Assembly (NCBI RefSeq): GCF_008974265.1
Contig: NZ_BKZW01000004.1
Location: 1 to 64,000, forward strand
DNA from: Dictyobacter vulcani
Lineage (GTDB): Bacteria > Chloroflexota > Ktedonobacteria > Ktedonobacterales > Ktedonobacteraceae
Direction: 5' to 3'
Length of the DNA: 64,000 nucleotides
Shown piece after piece: positions 40,530-49,854 of this stretch (position 1 is its first letter; every line of letters begins with the position of its first letter). The notes below the pieces were generated by a model, which ran no database searches, was not told the DNA's origin, and worked only from the letters and a program-made list of their open reading frames with translations. The position numbers were made by a program, and so were the translations under genes.

Positions 40530-43025
40530 ATGGCTCGTAACACGACAGAAACAGATTCTTCAGGAACTGGCATTATTCGCGAGGATTTTTCCGTGATTAT
40601 GTCGCAGGCTTTTGCGACCTACGGACTCTCGGTGGTGACTGACCGTGCCCTTCCTGATGCTCGCGATGGTCTTAAACCCGTGCAGCGGCGTATCCTGGCT
40701 GGCATGCTCAATGCGCGGTATCTTTCGTCGCGCCCAACCGTCAAAAGTGCTGAGGTCGTTGGCCTGATTCTGGGTAATTACCATCCCCATGGCGATACCT
40801 CGGTCTATGATGCGGCGGCGCGTATGTCTCAGCCCTTTACCCTGCGCTATCCACTGATCGAAGGTCAGGGTAATATGGGTAGTGAGGATGGGGATGATCC
40901 GGCCGCGTATCGCTATACCGAGATGCGCCTGTCCCCGGTTGCCGAGGCCCTGATGGCGGATATTGAGAAGGAAACCGTGCCGCTGCACCCCACCTATAAG
41001 CAGGATCCCCGGGTGCTGGAGCCGGATTATTTGCCGGGTCGTATTCCGCCGATCGTCAATGCCTCCAGCGGTATCGCGGTCGGTCTCTCAACCAATATTC
41101 CTCCCCATAACCTGGGTGAGGTGATGCGTGCCTGTATTGCGCTGCTTGATCGACCAGAGATGAGTGTTGAGCAGATCATGGGCTATATCCAGGGTCCGGA
41201 TTTTCCACAGGGTGGCCGGATCGTCGGTATTGATGGCATCAAAGATTATTTTACGAACGGTAAAGGTCGGATCATCGTGCGTGCTGATGTGCGCCTGGAA
41301 GAGACGCCACGTAGCCGCTCGCTGGTCGTGACACAGATTCCACCGATCGGTCGCGATAAAGTCAAAGCCTCGATCGTGAAAGCCATCAATGCGCGTAAAC
41401 TTGAGGGATTGATGCCCGAGATGCGCGATGAGAGCGATACCGAAAAAGGCACGCGTATCGTGCTTGAGTTGCGTAAGGATGCCGATGCAGCCCAGACCTT
41501 GATGCAGCTTTTCAAGGACACTGATCTGCAGATTGCGCAATCCTTCCAGATGGTTTTCCTCTTTGGTGAGCCAATGCTGCCCGGGCGCCAGCCCAAGCAG
41601 GTCGGCGTGCTGGAACTGCTCAACTACTGGAATGAGCATCAGATCGATGTGATGACGCGCCGTGCGCAATATGATTTGCGCAAGGCTCAGGAACGCCTGC
41701 ATGTGGTGGAAGGTCTGGTGATCGGTTCCGCGAATGCCGAAGAGATCGTCAGAATATTCCAGCAGGCCGAGGATCGCGCTACGGCCCGCAAACAGATCGA
41801 GGAGCGCTATCAACTCACCACAATCCAATCCGATGTCATTGCCTCGATGACCCTGGCTCAGGTGACACGTATGGATGCCAGCAAATATGCCAGAGAAAAA
41901 GAAGAACTTGTGTTGCGCATTCAGGAACTGGAGCATTTGCTTGGAGACCGCAAGGTCCTGATCGCGGCCCTGAAAAAAGAGATGCAACAACTGATCAAAC
42001 AGTTTGGCGATGAGCGTCGAACCGTGATCGATGCTGAGAACAACGTGCTGACTCCAATTGAAAAAGTTGAAAGTTTGCATCAACGCGAGCCTCTGCTGAT
42101 TGGTTTTACACGCAATCAGACCCTCAAGGCGCTACCAATCGAGACCTACAAGCCACGGGGCAAAAATGGCTCTACCCCCTATACGCCTGTCCGTGGTGAC
42201 GAGCAGCTGCGCCAGTTGCTGCCAACCACGACCCAGGATTATCTGCTCTGTATCTGTTCCAGTGGCCGCGTCTGCCAGATTGCTACCCACCGTATTCCGG
42301 TCACGACGCGTTCAAACAAAGGCGAGTCGCTGCGTGAACTGCTCCAACTGGAAACCGGGGAAGAGGTAGTGACGGTTCTGCCCGTGGATGCCTATGATGA
42401 GGATCGCTACCTGGTGATCTTTAGTAGCTATGGTAAAGTGAAAAAGTCGCCACTCAGCGAATATAAAGCGGCCGATGTGGATGGTATCCAGGACATGAAG
42501 CTTTCCGAGGGAGATAGTGTGGCGACGGCCTTGATCTCCTATGGTCGCGGCGAATATTTTGTCACCACCGATACCGCGCTGACCCTGCGTTTCAGTGATG
42601 AGCAACTGCGCAGCCAGGGCCGTGGTGGCCAGGGCGTGGCCGCCATCTCCCTCAACAAAGGGGGCGAGGTTATCAGCGCCTGCTATCTCGATAGCGAACC
42701 TGCCATCGAGGCCGACCAGGATATCTTCAGCATCACCAGCCTGCTCGTTCTTACCGAAGGCGGCTGGACCAAGAAGGTGCCGGTCAGCCAATTTGTTCTG
42801 AAAGCCCGTGCCACTGGTGGTGCCCCCAGTACCGATCTCGCCGAAGCTGATCGTGTCATCCAGACCCTGCTGGTGCAGGAAGAAGACACCCTCATGCTCA
42901 TCGCCAACAGCGGTAAAAACGATCAGGCCATCATCCAGCGGGCCGCCGACATCAAAACCTTCCTGCGCACCCATAAAGGCGAACAAACCGTCCCCGGACG
43001 CGCCATCACCGCCATCAAATTGTAA
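40530..43025 (+). CDS. gyrA: DNA gyrase (type IIA topoisomerase) subunit A
   Basis: The 831-residue product has the breakage-reunion domain with catalytic Tyr129 in AAYRYTEMRL and the quinolone-region segment HPHGDTSVYD, where position 90 (E. coli Ser83) is Thr and Asp94 (E. coli Asp87) is kept. The C-terminal pinwheel has six blades, with a weak GyrA-box, QGRGGQGV, where gyrases have QRRGGKG. It cleaves and rejoins DNA with subunit B, three bases upstream. Use of gyrA rather than parC rests on the GyrA-box-like segment. Confidence 0.92.
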   Translation: MARNTTETDSSGTGIIREDFSVIMSQAFATYGLSVVTDRALPDARDGLKPVQRRILAGMLNARYLSSRPTVKSAEVVGLILGNYHPHGDTSVYDAAARMSQPFTLRYPLIEGQGNMGSEDGDDPAAYRYTEMRLSPVAEALMADIEKETVPLHPTYKQDPRVLEPDYLPGRIPPIVNASSGIAVGLSTNIPPHNLGEVMRACIALLDRPEMSVEQIMGYIQGPDFPQGGRIVGIDGIKDYFTNGKGRIIVRADVRLEETPRSRSLVVTQIPPIGRDKVKASIVKAINARKLEGLMPEMRDESDTEKGTRIVLELRKDADAAQTLMQLFKDTDLQIAQSFQMVFLFGEPMLPGRQPKQVGVLELLNYWNEHQIDVMTRRAQYDLRKAQERLHVVEGLVIGSANAEEIVRIFQQAEDRATARKQIEERYQLTTIQSDVIASMTLAQVTRMDASKYAREKEELVLRIQELEHLLGDRKVLIAALKKEMQQLIKQFGDERRTVIDAENNVLTPIEKVESLHQREPLLIGFTRNQTLKALPIETYKPRGKNGSTPYTPVRGDEQLRQLLPTTTQDYLLCICSSGRVCQIATHRIPVTTRSNKGESLRELLQLETGEEVVTVLPVDAYDEDRYLVIFSSYGKVKKSPLSEYKAADVDGIQDMKLSEGDSVATALISYGRGEYFVTTDTALTLRFSDEQLRSQGRGGQGVAAISLNKGGEVISACYLDSEPAIEADQDIFSITSLLVLTEGGWTKKVPVSQFVLKARATGGAPSTDLAEADRVIQTLLVQEEDTLMLIANSGKNDQAIIQRAADIKTFLRTHKGEQTVPGRAITAIKL

Positions 43026-43035
43026 TCAACCAACC

Positions 43036-43066
43036 ATTCCCTGGAAGCCCCACGCTTCCAGGGAAT
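43036..43066 (+). terminator. Hairpin after gyrA
   Basis: Perfect 13-base stem ATTCCCTGGAAGC/GCTTCCAGGGAAT with a five-base loop, 10 bases after the stop. There is no T run, so termination is inferred. Confidence 0.55.
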
Positions 43067-43091
43067 AGCTCCCAACCGAACCCTATTCCGT

Positions 43092-43115
43092 CGTACCGGC
43101 AGCGCTGCCGGTACG
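43092..43115. repeat. 24-bp perfect palindrome of the CCGGCAGCGCTG family
   Basis: CGTACCGGCAGC followed at once by its reverse complement. This is the two ends of the 449-bp element joined head to head with no interior. Confidence 0.75.
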
Positions 43116-43452
43116 GGTATGTGCTGGCAATCGCTGTGCTTGATGTGCGTTCCGGGTAGTGATAGGATAGTTGATGATTACACCTGGGGAGGCTCACTTT
43201 TTTGTGTAGGCCTCTACTAATAAACATGGACGACGAGCGTCGATAATGCCTTATTTGATATCTCTTCAAACTGAACAATTAATGTGTTAAACTGCTTCTG
43301 TGAGGATGCCACCCATTTGTGTGAAGATCAGATCAATCATGAGCAAGGCGTGAAACAATCAGGACTGTGGCACATGTCAGGTGCCACCCATGTTGACCAA
43401 TGTTTTGGTTCGGATGGCAGCAGGAAAGCGGGGAAGAGAGGAGGGCACCTGG

Positions 43453-45945
43453 ATGACTACAATGCCTGATCCTGGCACGCATGATGAGCACCACATACTT
43501 ACTTTGCTCCAGGTCGAAATGTTGCAGAGCGAAAAACGCTTTCAAGCGACCTTTGAGCAGGCTGCAGTGGGTATGGCTCATGCGAGTCTTGATGGGAATT
43601 TTTTGCAGGTCAATCAAAAGCTTTGTGACATCGTGGGCTATACTCGCTCTGAACTGCTGCTGCTCACCTTCCAGGCTATTACCTATCCAGCTGATTTGAA
43701 GACTGATCTGGCCTACGTTGAGCAATTACTGTCTGGTGAGCGTTCAACCTATGCGATGGAGAAGCGTTATATTCGTGCCAATGGCTCGCTGGTCTGGATT
43801 AATTTGACTGTCTCGCTCGTGCGCGATCAGGATGGCAATCCGCTCTATTTTATCTCTGTGGTTGAAGATATCGATGAGCGTAAGCGTGTAGAGGAAGCAT
43901 TGCAGCGAGAACGGCAGGCGCTTAAGAGGCTAACAGATAATGCCCCTGATATTATCGTGCGCCTTGACCGTTCCCTTCGCCATATGTACATAAATCCAGC
44001 GATTACTGCCGCGACTGGAATGCTTCCCGCTGAAATCATCGGCAAAACCGCTGAAGAGTTGGCTTTCCCGAAGGAACAGCTGACATTATGGAATGCCGCG
44101 CTGAAGCAGGTCCTTTCTACAGGCGTATCCAGTAGTCTGGAATTTTCCTATCTCTCTCCAACGGGACTGCGCTGGTATCAGGTGCATTTGACCCCTGAAC
44201 GAAATGCTCAGGATGACATTATCTCTGTGCTCTTGATCGCTCATGACATAACCGATCTCAAACAGACGCAAGCAGCCTTGCTCCAGAGTGAAGCGCGAGC
44301 TCGACGACTGATCGATTCCAATGTGATCAGCGTGATCATTGCCGATGTTAATGGGCTCGTCGAAGCGAATGATGCATTTCTGCAGCTGATTGGCTATACC
44401 CACGAGGATTTTCAGGCCGGCAAGATCGATTGGCAGGCGCTGACTCCAGCAGAATATCTTTCCCGCGATGAGCATTGCTTGCAGGAATTGCGTGAACGTG
44501 GTACCTGTACTCCTTTTGAGAAGGAATATGTGCGCCGTAATGGTGAGCGAGTCGCGGTTCTAACGGGGGCCGCAGTGGTACAAACGCAGCCATTGCAATG
44601 GGTCTGCTTTATCCTGGATATTACTGAGCGCCAGCAGCAAGAGCGTCGTCTCCAACGGGCTCTGGATGGCTTGCTTACTGTTGCCGAGGTATTGGTCATG
44701 CGTGATGAGCAGTCTGACGACCATGAGCAGAGTCCACCATCCTATGCAGAGGTGGCACGTCGTGTGCTTGACGCGATTTGTCAGGTGCTTGCCTGTGAAG
44801 GCGCGGTCATGATCAAGCTGCTTCCGGCCAGCGATATCATTGATACGCTTATCATGCGTGGTTTTGATGGGTCCATTAAGCAGACAATCACAGAGTGCGT
44901 GCATGGGCAGCCCCTTTCTAGTCGCTTTGAGAAGGCTAACCTCATTGAACAGTTGCGCGTGGGTGAGGTGATCACCCTCAATGTGAGTCAGGAAGCCTAT
45001 CATGAACGTCAACCCCATGCCTCTCTTCACACAGCGATCCTCGTACCTATGCATCTGGGAACTGAACTGGTGGGACTGCTTACCCTCTATCCCCATGATG
45101 AGCACGTAACCTATACACGTGAGGAACGGGCGCTGGCACTTGCTATCGCCAAACTCGCAGCCTTGCTGATTGAACGCGAACGCTTGCAGCTTGGTCGCGA
45201 GGAAGCATGGATGCACGTGTGGGCGACACAGGAGGTTATGCAGCAGATGGATGATTTTCTCGGCATGACCAGCCATGAACTCAAGACTCCATTGACGAGT
45301 ATGCAGGGAAACCTCCAGCTGGCTAAACGCCAGCTTGTCCATTTGAATATTCCCGATAGTAAGGGAGCACAACTTCTCACCCAACTGCTTGATCGGGCGG
45401 AACGCCAGCTCAAAGTGCAGAACCGGTTGATCAACGATCTGCTTGATGTTTCCCGCATTCACGCCAATCGGCTGGAACTCTCTCCGGTGTCTGTAGATCT
45501 GGCTAAGTTAGTGCGAGACGTCGTTGAAGACCAGCGCAATCTGGTGCCGACGCGTCTCTTCCACTTTGAAAGCATGCCTTCGGAAATTCCGGTGTGTGCG
45601 GATGCCGAACGCATCGGCCAGGTCGTCAACAATTACCTTTCGAATGCGCTCAAATATTCAGAGGCCAGCCGACCGGTCACAATATGCGTGACCCAAACCG
45701 GCGCGATGGCGCGGGTAGAGGTAACGGACGGAGGGCCAGGACTCACTCCTGAACAGCAAGAGCAGATCTGGCAACGCTTCTATCGTGCTCCTGGCATTGA
45801 CGTGAAAAGCGGCTCCGGTGTGGGCCTGGGACTCGGCCTGCACATTTGCCGCAGCATCATCGAGCGGCAAGGTGGCCAGGTTGGTGTCGACAGCACCCCC
45901 GGCCACGGCTCAACCTTCTGGTTCACCCTCCCCATCGCGTTGTAG
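43453..45945 (+). CDS. PAS-PAS-PAS-GAF sensor histidine kinase
   Basis: The start is the ATG at 43453 with GAGGAGG upstream. The 830-residue cytosolic protein has PAS domains at about 25-145, 155-272 and 278-395, a GAF-like domain at about 420-580, HisKA with MTSHELKTP (His608), and a HATPase with NNYLSNALKYSE, DGGPGLTP and GVGLGLGLHI. Each PAS is followed by a PAC-like VVEDIDERK/HDITDLK/LDITERQ segment. No receiver or regulator gene is adjacent, so its output is unknown. Confidence 0.92.
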   Translation: MTTMPDPGTHDEHHILTLLQVEMLQSEKRFQATFEQAAVGMAHASLDGNFLQVNQKLCDIVGYTRSELLLLTFQAITYPADLKTDLAYVEQLLSGERSTYAMEKRYIRANGSLVWINLTVSLVRDQDGNPLYFISVVEDIDERKRVEEALQRERQALKRLTDNAPDIIVRLDRSLRHMYINPAITAATGMLPAEIIGKTAEELAFPKEQLTLWNAALKQVLSTGVSSSLEFSYLSPTGLRWYQVHLTPERNAQDDIISVLLIAHDITDLKQTQAALLQSEARARRLIDSNVISVIIADVNGLVEANDAFLQLIGYTHEDFQAGKIDWQALTPAEYLSRDEHCLQELRERGTCTPFEKEYVRRNGERVAVLTGAAVVQTQPLQWVCFILDITERQQQERRLQRALDGLLTVAEVLVMRDEQSDDHEQSPPSYAEVARRVLDAICQVLACEGAVMIKLLPASDIIDTLIMRGFDGSIKQTITECVHGQPLSSRFEKANLIEQLRVGEVITLNVSQEAYHERQPHASLHTAILVPMHLGTELVGLLTLYPHDEHVTYTREERALALAIAKLAALLIERERLQLGREEAWMHVWATQEVMQQMDDFLGMTSHELKTPLTSMQGNLQLAKRQLVHLNIPDSKGAQLLTQLLDRAERQLKVQNRLINDLLDVSRIHANRLELSPVSVDLAKLVRDVVEDQRNLVPTRLFHFESMPSEIPVCADAERIGQVVNNYLSNALKYSEASRPVTICVTQTGAMARVEVTDGGPGLTPEQQEQIWQRFYRAPGIDVKSGSGVGLGLGLHICRSIIERQGGQVGVDSTPGHGSTFWFTLPIAL

Positions 45946-46002
45946 CGGCAGCCGTTAAGGCTAATACTTTTCACTTAAAGATGGAAATGGCAATGATGTG
46001 TG

Positions 46003-46135
46003 GTACCGGCAGCGCTGGTCGCCAATACGTTTCGGTGAAGCATGGCCTGGCTCCAATAGTATCGGAATAATGAAGCAAAACAGGTTCAAATGATCAAGAG
46101 AAAGAAAAACGGTAGGTTCGACCCTTTGGGTCGAT
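46003..46135. repeat. Composite repeat: element end plus GTAGGTTCG repeat
   Basis: GTACCGGCAGCGCTGGTCGC then CAATACGTTTCGGT at 46003-46036, followed by TGATCAAGAGA and GGTAGGTTCGACCCTTTGGG at 46111-46130. The same series recurs at 63872-64000, so the two halves move or were copied as a unit. Confidence 0.6.
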
Positions 46136-46314
46136 TGCTTGACCCCCACGATAACGCATCGCTCACCATATCACCGCTTGCTCATGTTCAAGCGATGATA
46201 GCATAACGGGTACAAATCGACCGCCAGGGCCGAACATACATCACCACCAGGGATCAAACCAATCCAATACGGTTCGTTTAGGGAATAATCCTAACGCTAT
46301 TAAGGAGCGTCGTG

Positions 46315-46393
46315 TACGTGGAGAGGGCGCTACACGCGAGGCCGGCATGCGGCGTGATGGTGGAGCGAGGGGCTCAAAGAGCATCGCATGCCT
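46315..46393. mobile_element. Internal fragment of the 449-bp element
   Basis: TACGTGGAGAGGGCGC through AAAGAGCATCGCATGCCT matches 27655-27735 of copy 1 with few changes. It ends exactly where the reading frame of a phosphotransferase-like remnant begins, so an insertion or recombination event is implied. Confidence 0.65.
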
Positions 46394-46563
46394 TTGTTGG
46401 TCGCAACCCTGGCCACATAGGACCAGAGGCTGGACTTTATGTGTTCAACTGCGCCTGTGACCACATAGTCTTTGTGCGCAAGCTGTTCCAATATCCAGGC
46501 ATGTGTTGTCCCTACCCAGTCAGGTTGTGACCAGGGGATTTTCTCGGCGTGCATTTCAGCCAT
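46394..46563 (-). pseudogene. Aminoglycoside-phosphotransferase-like gene remnant (N terminus only)
   Basis: The minus strand from the ATG at 46563 reads MAEMHAEKIPWSQPDWVGTT, then HAWILEQLAHKDYVVTGAVEHIK and WSYVARVATNKG, which resembles the first 55 residues of phosphotransferases of the APH superfamily. After this the frame runs into repeat DNA. The kinase core (HxDxxxxN and DFG-like motifs) is absent. AAGGAA lies upstream of the ATG, so the 5' end is intact and the rest was removed or displaced by the repeat. Confidence 0.5.
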
Positions 46564-46619
46564 CTTGATTGTGATTCCTTTCCTTTCATTCAATGATTGC
46601 AAGTAGGCGCTGGCAAAGA

Positions 46620-47078
46620 TTACAGGAGGCGCTTGATCTGTTGCAGGTGGATCTCGCCGTGTTCGACATAGGTGCGGAAGATGTCGTAGATGGTGAGTCT
46701 GCCGCGCTCGGCGTGGATGCTGCTGAGTTCCCAGGCTTCGGGTGGCAGGAGCTTGAGCAGGGCGGCGCTACTGGCGCGTAGATCTGAGAAGAGGCGCAGG
46801 GCCAGGGTGCTGTTTTGCTGGCGATAGTAGAGGGATTTGCTCCAGGCGTCTTCATCATAAATGGCCAGTACGGTATCGCGCTCGGCCAGGGTTTTGCGCA
46901 GTCGCCAGTAGCCAACGGCTTCGCTATCGGCCAGGTGGATCAGCACATCATGGATGCTCCACTCGCCCTCTGCGGGCGTATAGTGTAATTGTTCCTCGCT
47001 CAGTCCGGCGATGGCTTTCTCGATCTGTATCGGCATAGCCGCATAGGCGGCGAGCTCTTCAAGTGTGGCAACGGCCAT
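46620..47078 (-). CDS. DinB family protein
   Basis: The 152-residue product starts MAVATLEELAAYAAMPIQIEKAI and has the four-helix DinB/YfiT pattern: WSIHDVLIHLADSEAVGYWRLRKTL with the first metal-binding His, and YVEHGEIHLQQI with the later His pair. The family binds a divalent metal; many act as thiol-dependent transferases, others are of unknown role. The ATG at 47078 is preferred for its AAAGGA site over an ATG 72 bases earlier. Confidence 0.85.
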   Translation of the reverse strand: MAVATLEELAAYAAMPIQIEKAIAGLSEEQLHYTPAEGEWSIHDVLIHLADSEAVGYWRLRKTLAERDTVLAIYDEDAWSKSLYYRQQNSTLALRLFSDLRASSAALLKLLPPEAWELSSIHAERGRLTIYDIFRTYVEHGEIHLQQIKRLL

Positions 47079-47183
47079 GATACTCACTATCCTTTCGCTG
47101 TACAAACAGTTTATTATACTGCTTCTTATCAGCCATATATTATATGGCATGAGCTCAGATCAGTTTTTCTTGCCGTAAGGACG

Positions 47184-47223
47184 TCAAAAATAAGGCCAGC
47201 CTGGAAGTAGCTTCCAGGCTGGC
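47184..47223 (-). terminator. Terminator after the DUF4342 gene
   Basis: Perfect 13-base stem GCCAGCCTGGAAG/CTTCCAGGCTGGC with loop TAG; the A-rich bases at 47184-47193 give a T run on the minus strand. Confidence 0.8.
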
Positions 47224-47260
47224 ACATGTATCGGTATTGCGCTGAGATGCGGCGTTATCC

Positions 47261-47608
47261 TTAGAGGGTTGCGCCACCATCCAGTTTGATTTCTTCGACG
47301 CTATGGGCTACGTCTTTCGCAGCCTCGCTGACCGGGCTATCGGTGCGCACGACTTCGATCGAGCACTGGCCGAGCAGGGCACCCAGGACACCCACGGCGG
47401 CCCAGACTGGTGCGATGGCGATGCTGGCCACACCAATTGTCAGTGGAAACTCGATGAGCGAGCGGCCATCCTGCTTGATGATGATGCGGCGGACATTGCC
47501 CTCATGGACCAGCTCTTTGACTTTGGCCAGTAACTGCTCGCCGACAACCTGCAACTCTTCTACACCATAAACTGATTTCTGGTCTGTATTTGGATCTGTC
47601 TGTGTCAT
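47261..47608 (-). CDS. DUF4342 domain protein
   Basis: The 115-residue product has the DUF4342 pattern: VVGEQLLAKVKELVHEGNVRRIIIKQDGRSLIEFPLTIGV, then a hydrophobic segment IAIAPVWAAVGVLGALLG. A charged start and an acidic end flank these. No function is known for the family. AGGAG lies upstream of the ATG. Confidence 0.8.
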   Translation of the reverse strand: MTQTDPNTDQKSVYGVEELQVVGEQLLAKVKELVHEGNVRRIIIKQDGRSLIEFPLTIGVASIAIAPVWAAVGVLGALLGQCSIEVVRTDSPVSEAAKDVAHSVEEIKLDGGATL

Positions 47609-47932
47609 AAGATGTTTTCTCCTTATTTATGTGACTAAACATAACGCTACAATAGAAATTTCAAATGGCGTTTGTGAATTTGTTTTAGCATCTATCATTG
47701 CCAATCAGGGACTGATCATTGATAGACGTGCATATAGTATTTTAAGTAGTTGTTTTTAACTACACTTAGTATACGTAGCCAGACGTTTTTAGGTTAGATA
47801 AAATAGCATCAATTTGCTTGAATCTGTGTCATCTCTATGCAAATCCATGAAAATACGCTCTGGCATTTAGCCTATTGTGCCGGGATAGCTTTGTTTGCTA
47901 TGATGAGGCCATCTTCTTAGAACGGGGTTTTT
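47609..47932. other. AT-rich intergenic region
   Basis: A 324-base divergent spacer with no gene, tRNA or strong repeat seen. Confidence 0.4.
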
Positions 47933-48349
47933 ATGGCGTATTTTTTAGCAAAAACTGATCCAGAGACATATTCTATTGAGCAGTTTGCTCAGGATAAAGA
48001 GACGGTATGGGATGGGGTGCGTAGCGCTCAGGCGTTGCAGGCGATTCGGGCTATGCGACCGGGGGATCTGGTGTTTGATCTATCATAGTATGGGCACGGC
48101 GGCATTGATGGGTCTGGCCCGTGTGACTTCTGAGCCGCGACCAGATTGAGCATACTCCTAAGAGCTGGGTGGTGGATATGGCCTTTGTGCGCCGTTTTCG
48201 CGCAACCGGTGACGCTGCGGACAATTAAAGAGTGCCATTTATTTGATGATTGGAACCTGGTGCGCCAGAGCCGCCTGTCGACGATGGCGGTGCCGGATGC
48301 GTTTGTGGATTGGCTGCGGGAGCAGTATCCCCAGAATGAGCTTGTCTAG
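47933..48349 (+). pseudogene. EVE-domain protein, broken by frameshifts
   Basis: The gene starts MAYFLAKTDPETYSIEQFAQDKETVWDGVRSAQALQAIRAMRPGDLVF and stops near 48086 because of an extra G; the next frame continues IYHSMGTAALMGLARVTSEP. The frame shifts twice more before PVTLRTIKECHLFDDWNLVRQSRLSTMAVPDAFVDWL to the stop. EVE domains belong to the PUA/ASCH fold and bind modified bases in DNA or RNA. The full length, about 138 residues, is normal. At least three indels are required. Confidence 0.8.
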
Positions 48350-48373
48350 CTTTAGTGTAGAGCCAGGAAGGAA

Positions 48374-49303
48374 ATGGCTGGAATGGATACAAATGCCTGG
48401 TGGTATGTTAATGGTCGCTGGGTGCATCCGCAGGAGGCGAACATTTCGATTAATGATGTGGCGGTCCTGCGTGGCTATAGCGTGTTTGAGTCTTACGCAC
48501 CTATCATCGTCGTCCGTTTCATCTGGATGAGCATGTGCGCCGCCTCTATCGTTCTGCTGAACTTGATCGTAGCTGCCTTGCGATCTGACAGTATTATCTG
48601 CGGCGCTTTCATATAAGAAGCAGTTAATTGAAGAGATTATTCGAGCACGTTTAATTTTCCTCTATGACACCGCGGTGGTCAGTACGTTTCCTGCTGGTCA
48701 TCGGAGTGGTAGTGAGCGAGGACAATTGGGGTGTTACTACTTAAGAGCAGAAAGTAAGAGTGGGCTGTAATAGGGTGATGATCTAGCGGCGAAAGTAATC
48801 AGTGAAAACTCCCGCTGGCCCGAGAGCGAACATGGACAGCGTTTTCGCTCAGGGTTTGCACAAGTGATCAGACCCAACTGACCCGCTCTACACCGGAGGC
48901 CAAGACCGCAAATTATATCTCGGCGATTCGCGCGCTCAAAGAAGCGGCCCGGCAGCATGCGAGCGATGCAACTGTTCGTCAATGAGCAGGGACATGTCCT
49001 GGAGGGGACACGTAGCAACTTCTTTGTCTTCCGGGGGGATACGCTGGTGACGCCGCGCGCAGAGGTGCTGATTGGCGTCACCCGTAATGTGGGTGTTAGA
49101 ACTGGCGCAGGGACGCTTCGCCATTGAAGAGCGTCCCATATTTACTCAGCGAGCTCCCAGAGATCGACGAGGCCTTTATCACCTCATCCTCTAAGGAAAT
49201 TACACCGGTGGTCCAGATCAACGAACATATTATTGGAGACGGCAAAGCAGGAACCCACACCTACGAGCTGGAGCAACGCTTCATTGATCTGGTTGCACAC
49301 TAG
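48374..49303 (+). pseudogene. Class IV aminotransferase (branched-chain/D-amino acid type), broken by frameshifts
   Basis: The start MAGMDTNAWWYVNGRWVHPQEANISINDVAVLRGYSVFE is typical of fold-type IV aminotransferases. The frame then breaks repeatedly: RPFHLDEHVRRLYRSAELD, then KKQLIEEIIRARL, and near the end VNEQGHVLEGTRSNFFVFRGDTLVTP and LLSELPEIDEAFITSSSKEITPVVQIN. The PLP-lysine segment is not readable in one frame. These enzymes transaminate branched-chain or D-amino acids, or cleave aminodeoxychorismate. AGGAAGGAA lies before the ATG. It is 24 bases from the broken EVE gene. Confidence 0.78.
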
Positions 49304-49314
49304 TCTGGGCGCGA

Positions 49315-49854
49315 CTATGCGGCACCCAGAGGTCTGATGTGGTTGGCGAGCTGGCTCTTTGGGAGCAGTTGTTCGGCCGCGGCTTTGAGGCGGGCCTCGC
49401 TGCGAACACCAAAGCCTGGCAGTTTGCGAATCTCATGCTGGTTCGCGGCCATCCACAGCTTCTCAATGCTATCGATACCGAGTTCCTCGTGCAGGCGAAT
49501 CGCGGTATAGGGTCCGATGTGTTCTATCGTCATCAAGACACGCACACCCTGGGGTAGAGTGTCCATATAGAAGCCATTGTTGATGGTCATGCTCCCGACC
49601 TTGATTAGTTCGGTGATGCGCCCACGCAACCGTTCGCCCAGGCCAGGAAGCTGCAAGGTTTCGCCGCGCTCGATAATGCTGGCCGCTGGCTCCTGTAGAT
49701 CCAGGATGCCACGGGCGGCGTTGCGGTAGGCCTGGATACGGTAGACATTGCCATTCTGGCCGGCTATCATATCGGCGATATTTGAGAGCACTTCAGCGAT
49801 CTGGCGATTGGTAATCTGTGCTGGCTGTGCTGGCTCGTTCTCCATGCCGGGCAA
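49315..49854 (-). CDS. Helix-hairpin-helix protein resembling the N terminus of PolX
   Basis: The 179-residue product matches the first part of bacterial PolX: the 8-kDa domain NRQIAEVLSNIADMIAGQNGNVYRIQAYRNAARGI, then the HhH-bearing LQLPGLGERLRGRITELI, and the second HhH-like LMTIEHIGPYTAIRLHEEL and IRKLPGFGVRSEARL. The polymerase palm and the PHP exonuclease are missing, and the DNA downstream belongs to another gene. It may be a stand-alone DNA-binding protein. The start is uncertain since no clear ribosome site precedes it. Confidence 0.78.
   Translation of the reverse strand: MPGMENEPAQPAQITNRQIAEVLSNIADMIAGQNGNVYRIQAYRNAARGILDLQEPAASIIERGETLQLPGLGERLRGRITELIKVGSMTINNGFYMDTLPQGVRVLMTIEHIGPYTAIRLHEELGIDSIEKLWMAANQHEIRKLPGFGVRSEARLKAAAEQLLPKSQLANHIRPLGAA

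Noticed and set aside
40780..40830. Quinolone-resistance mutation in gyrA (Thr at the Ser83 position)
   Set aside because: Thr, Ser or Ala at this site is natural in many phyla, so no resistance is implied.
43311..43452. Longer start for the PAS-PAS-PAS kinase at 43381
   Set aside because: The ATG at 43453 has the only good ribosome site, and the extra residues resemble no domain.
46586..46915. Frame overlapping the DinB gene
   Set aside because: It is a Ser/Pro/Ala-rich shadow of the DinB coding sequence.
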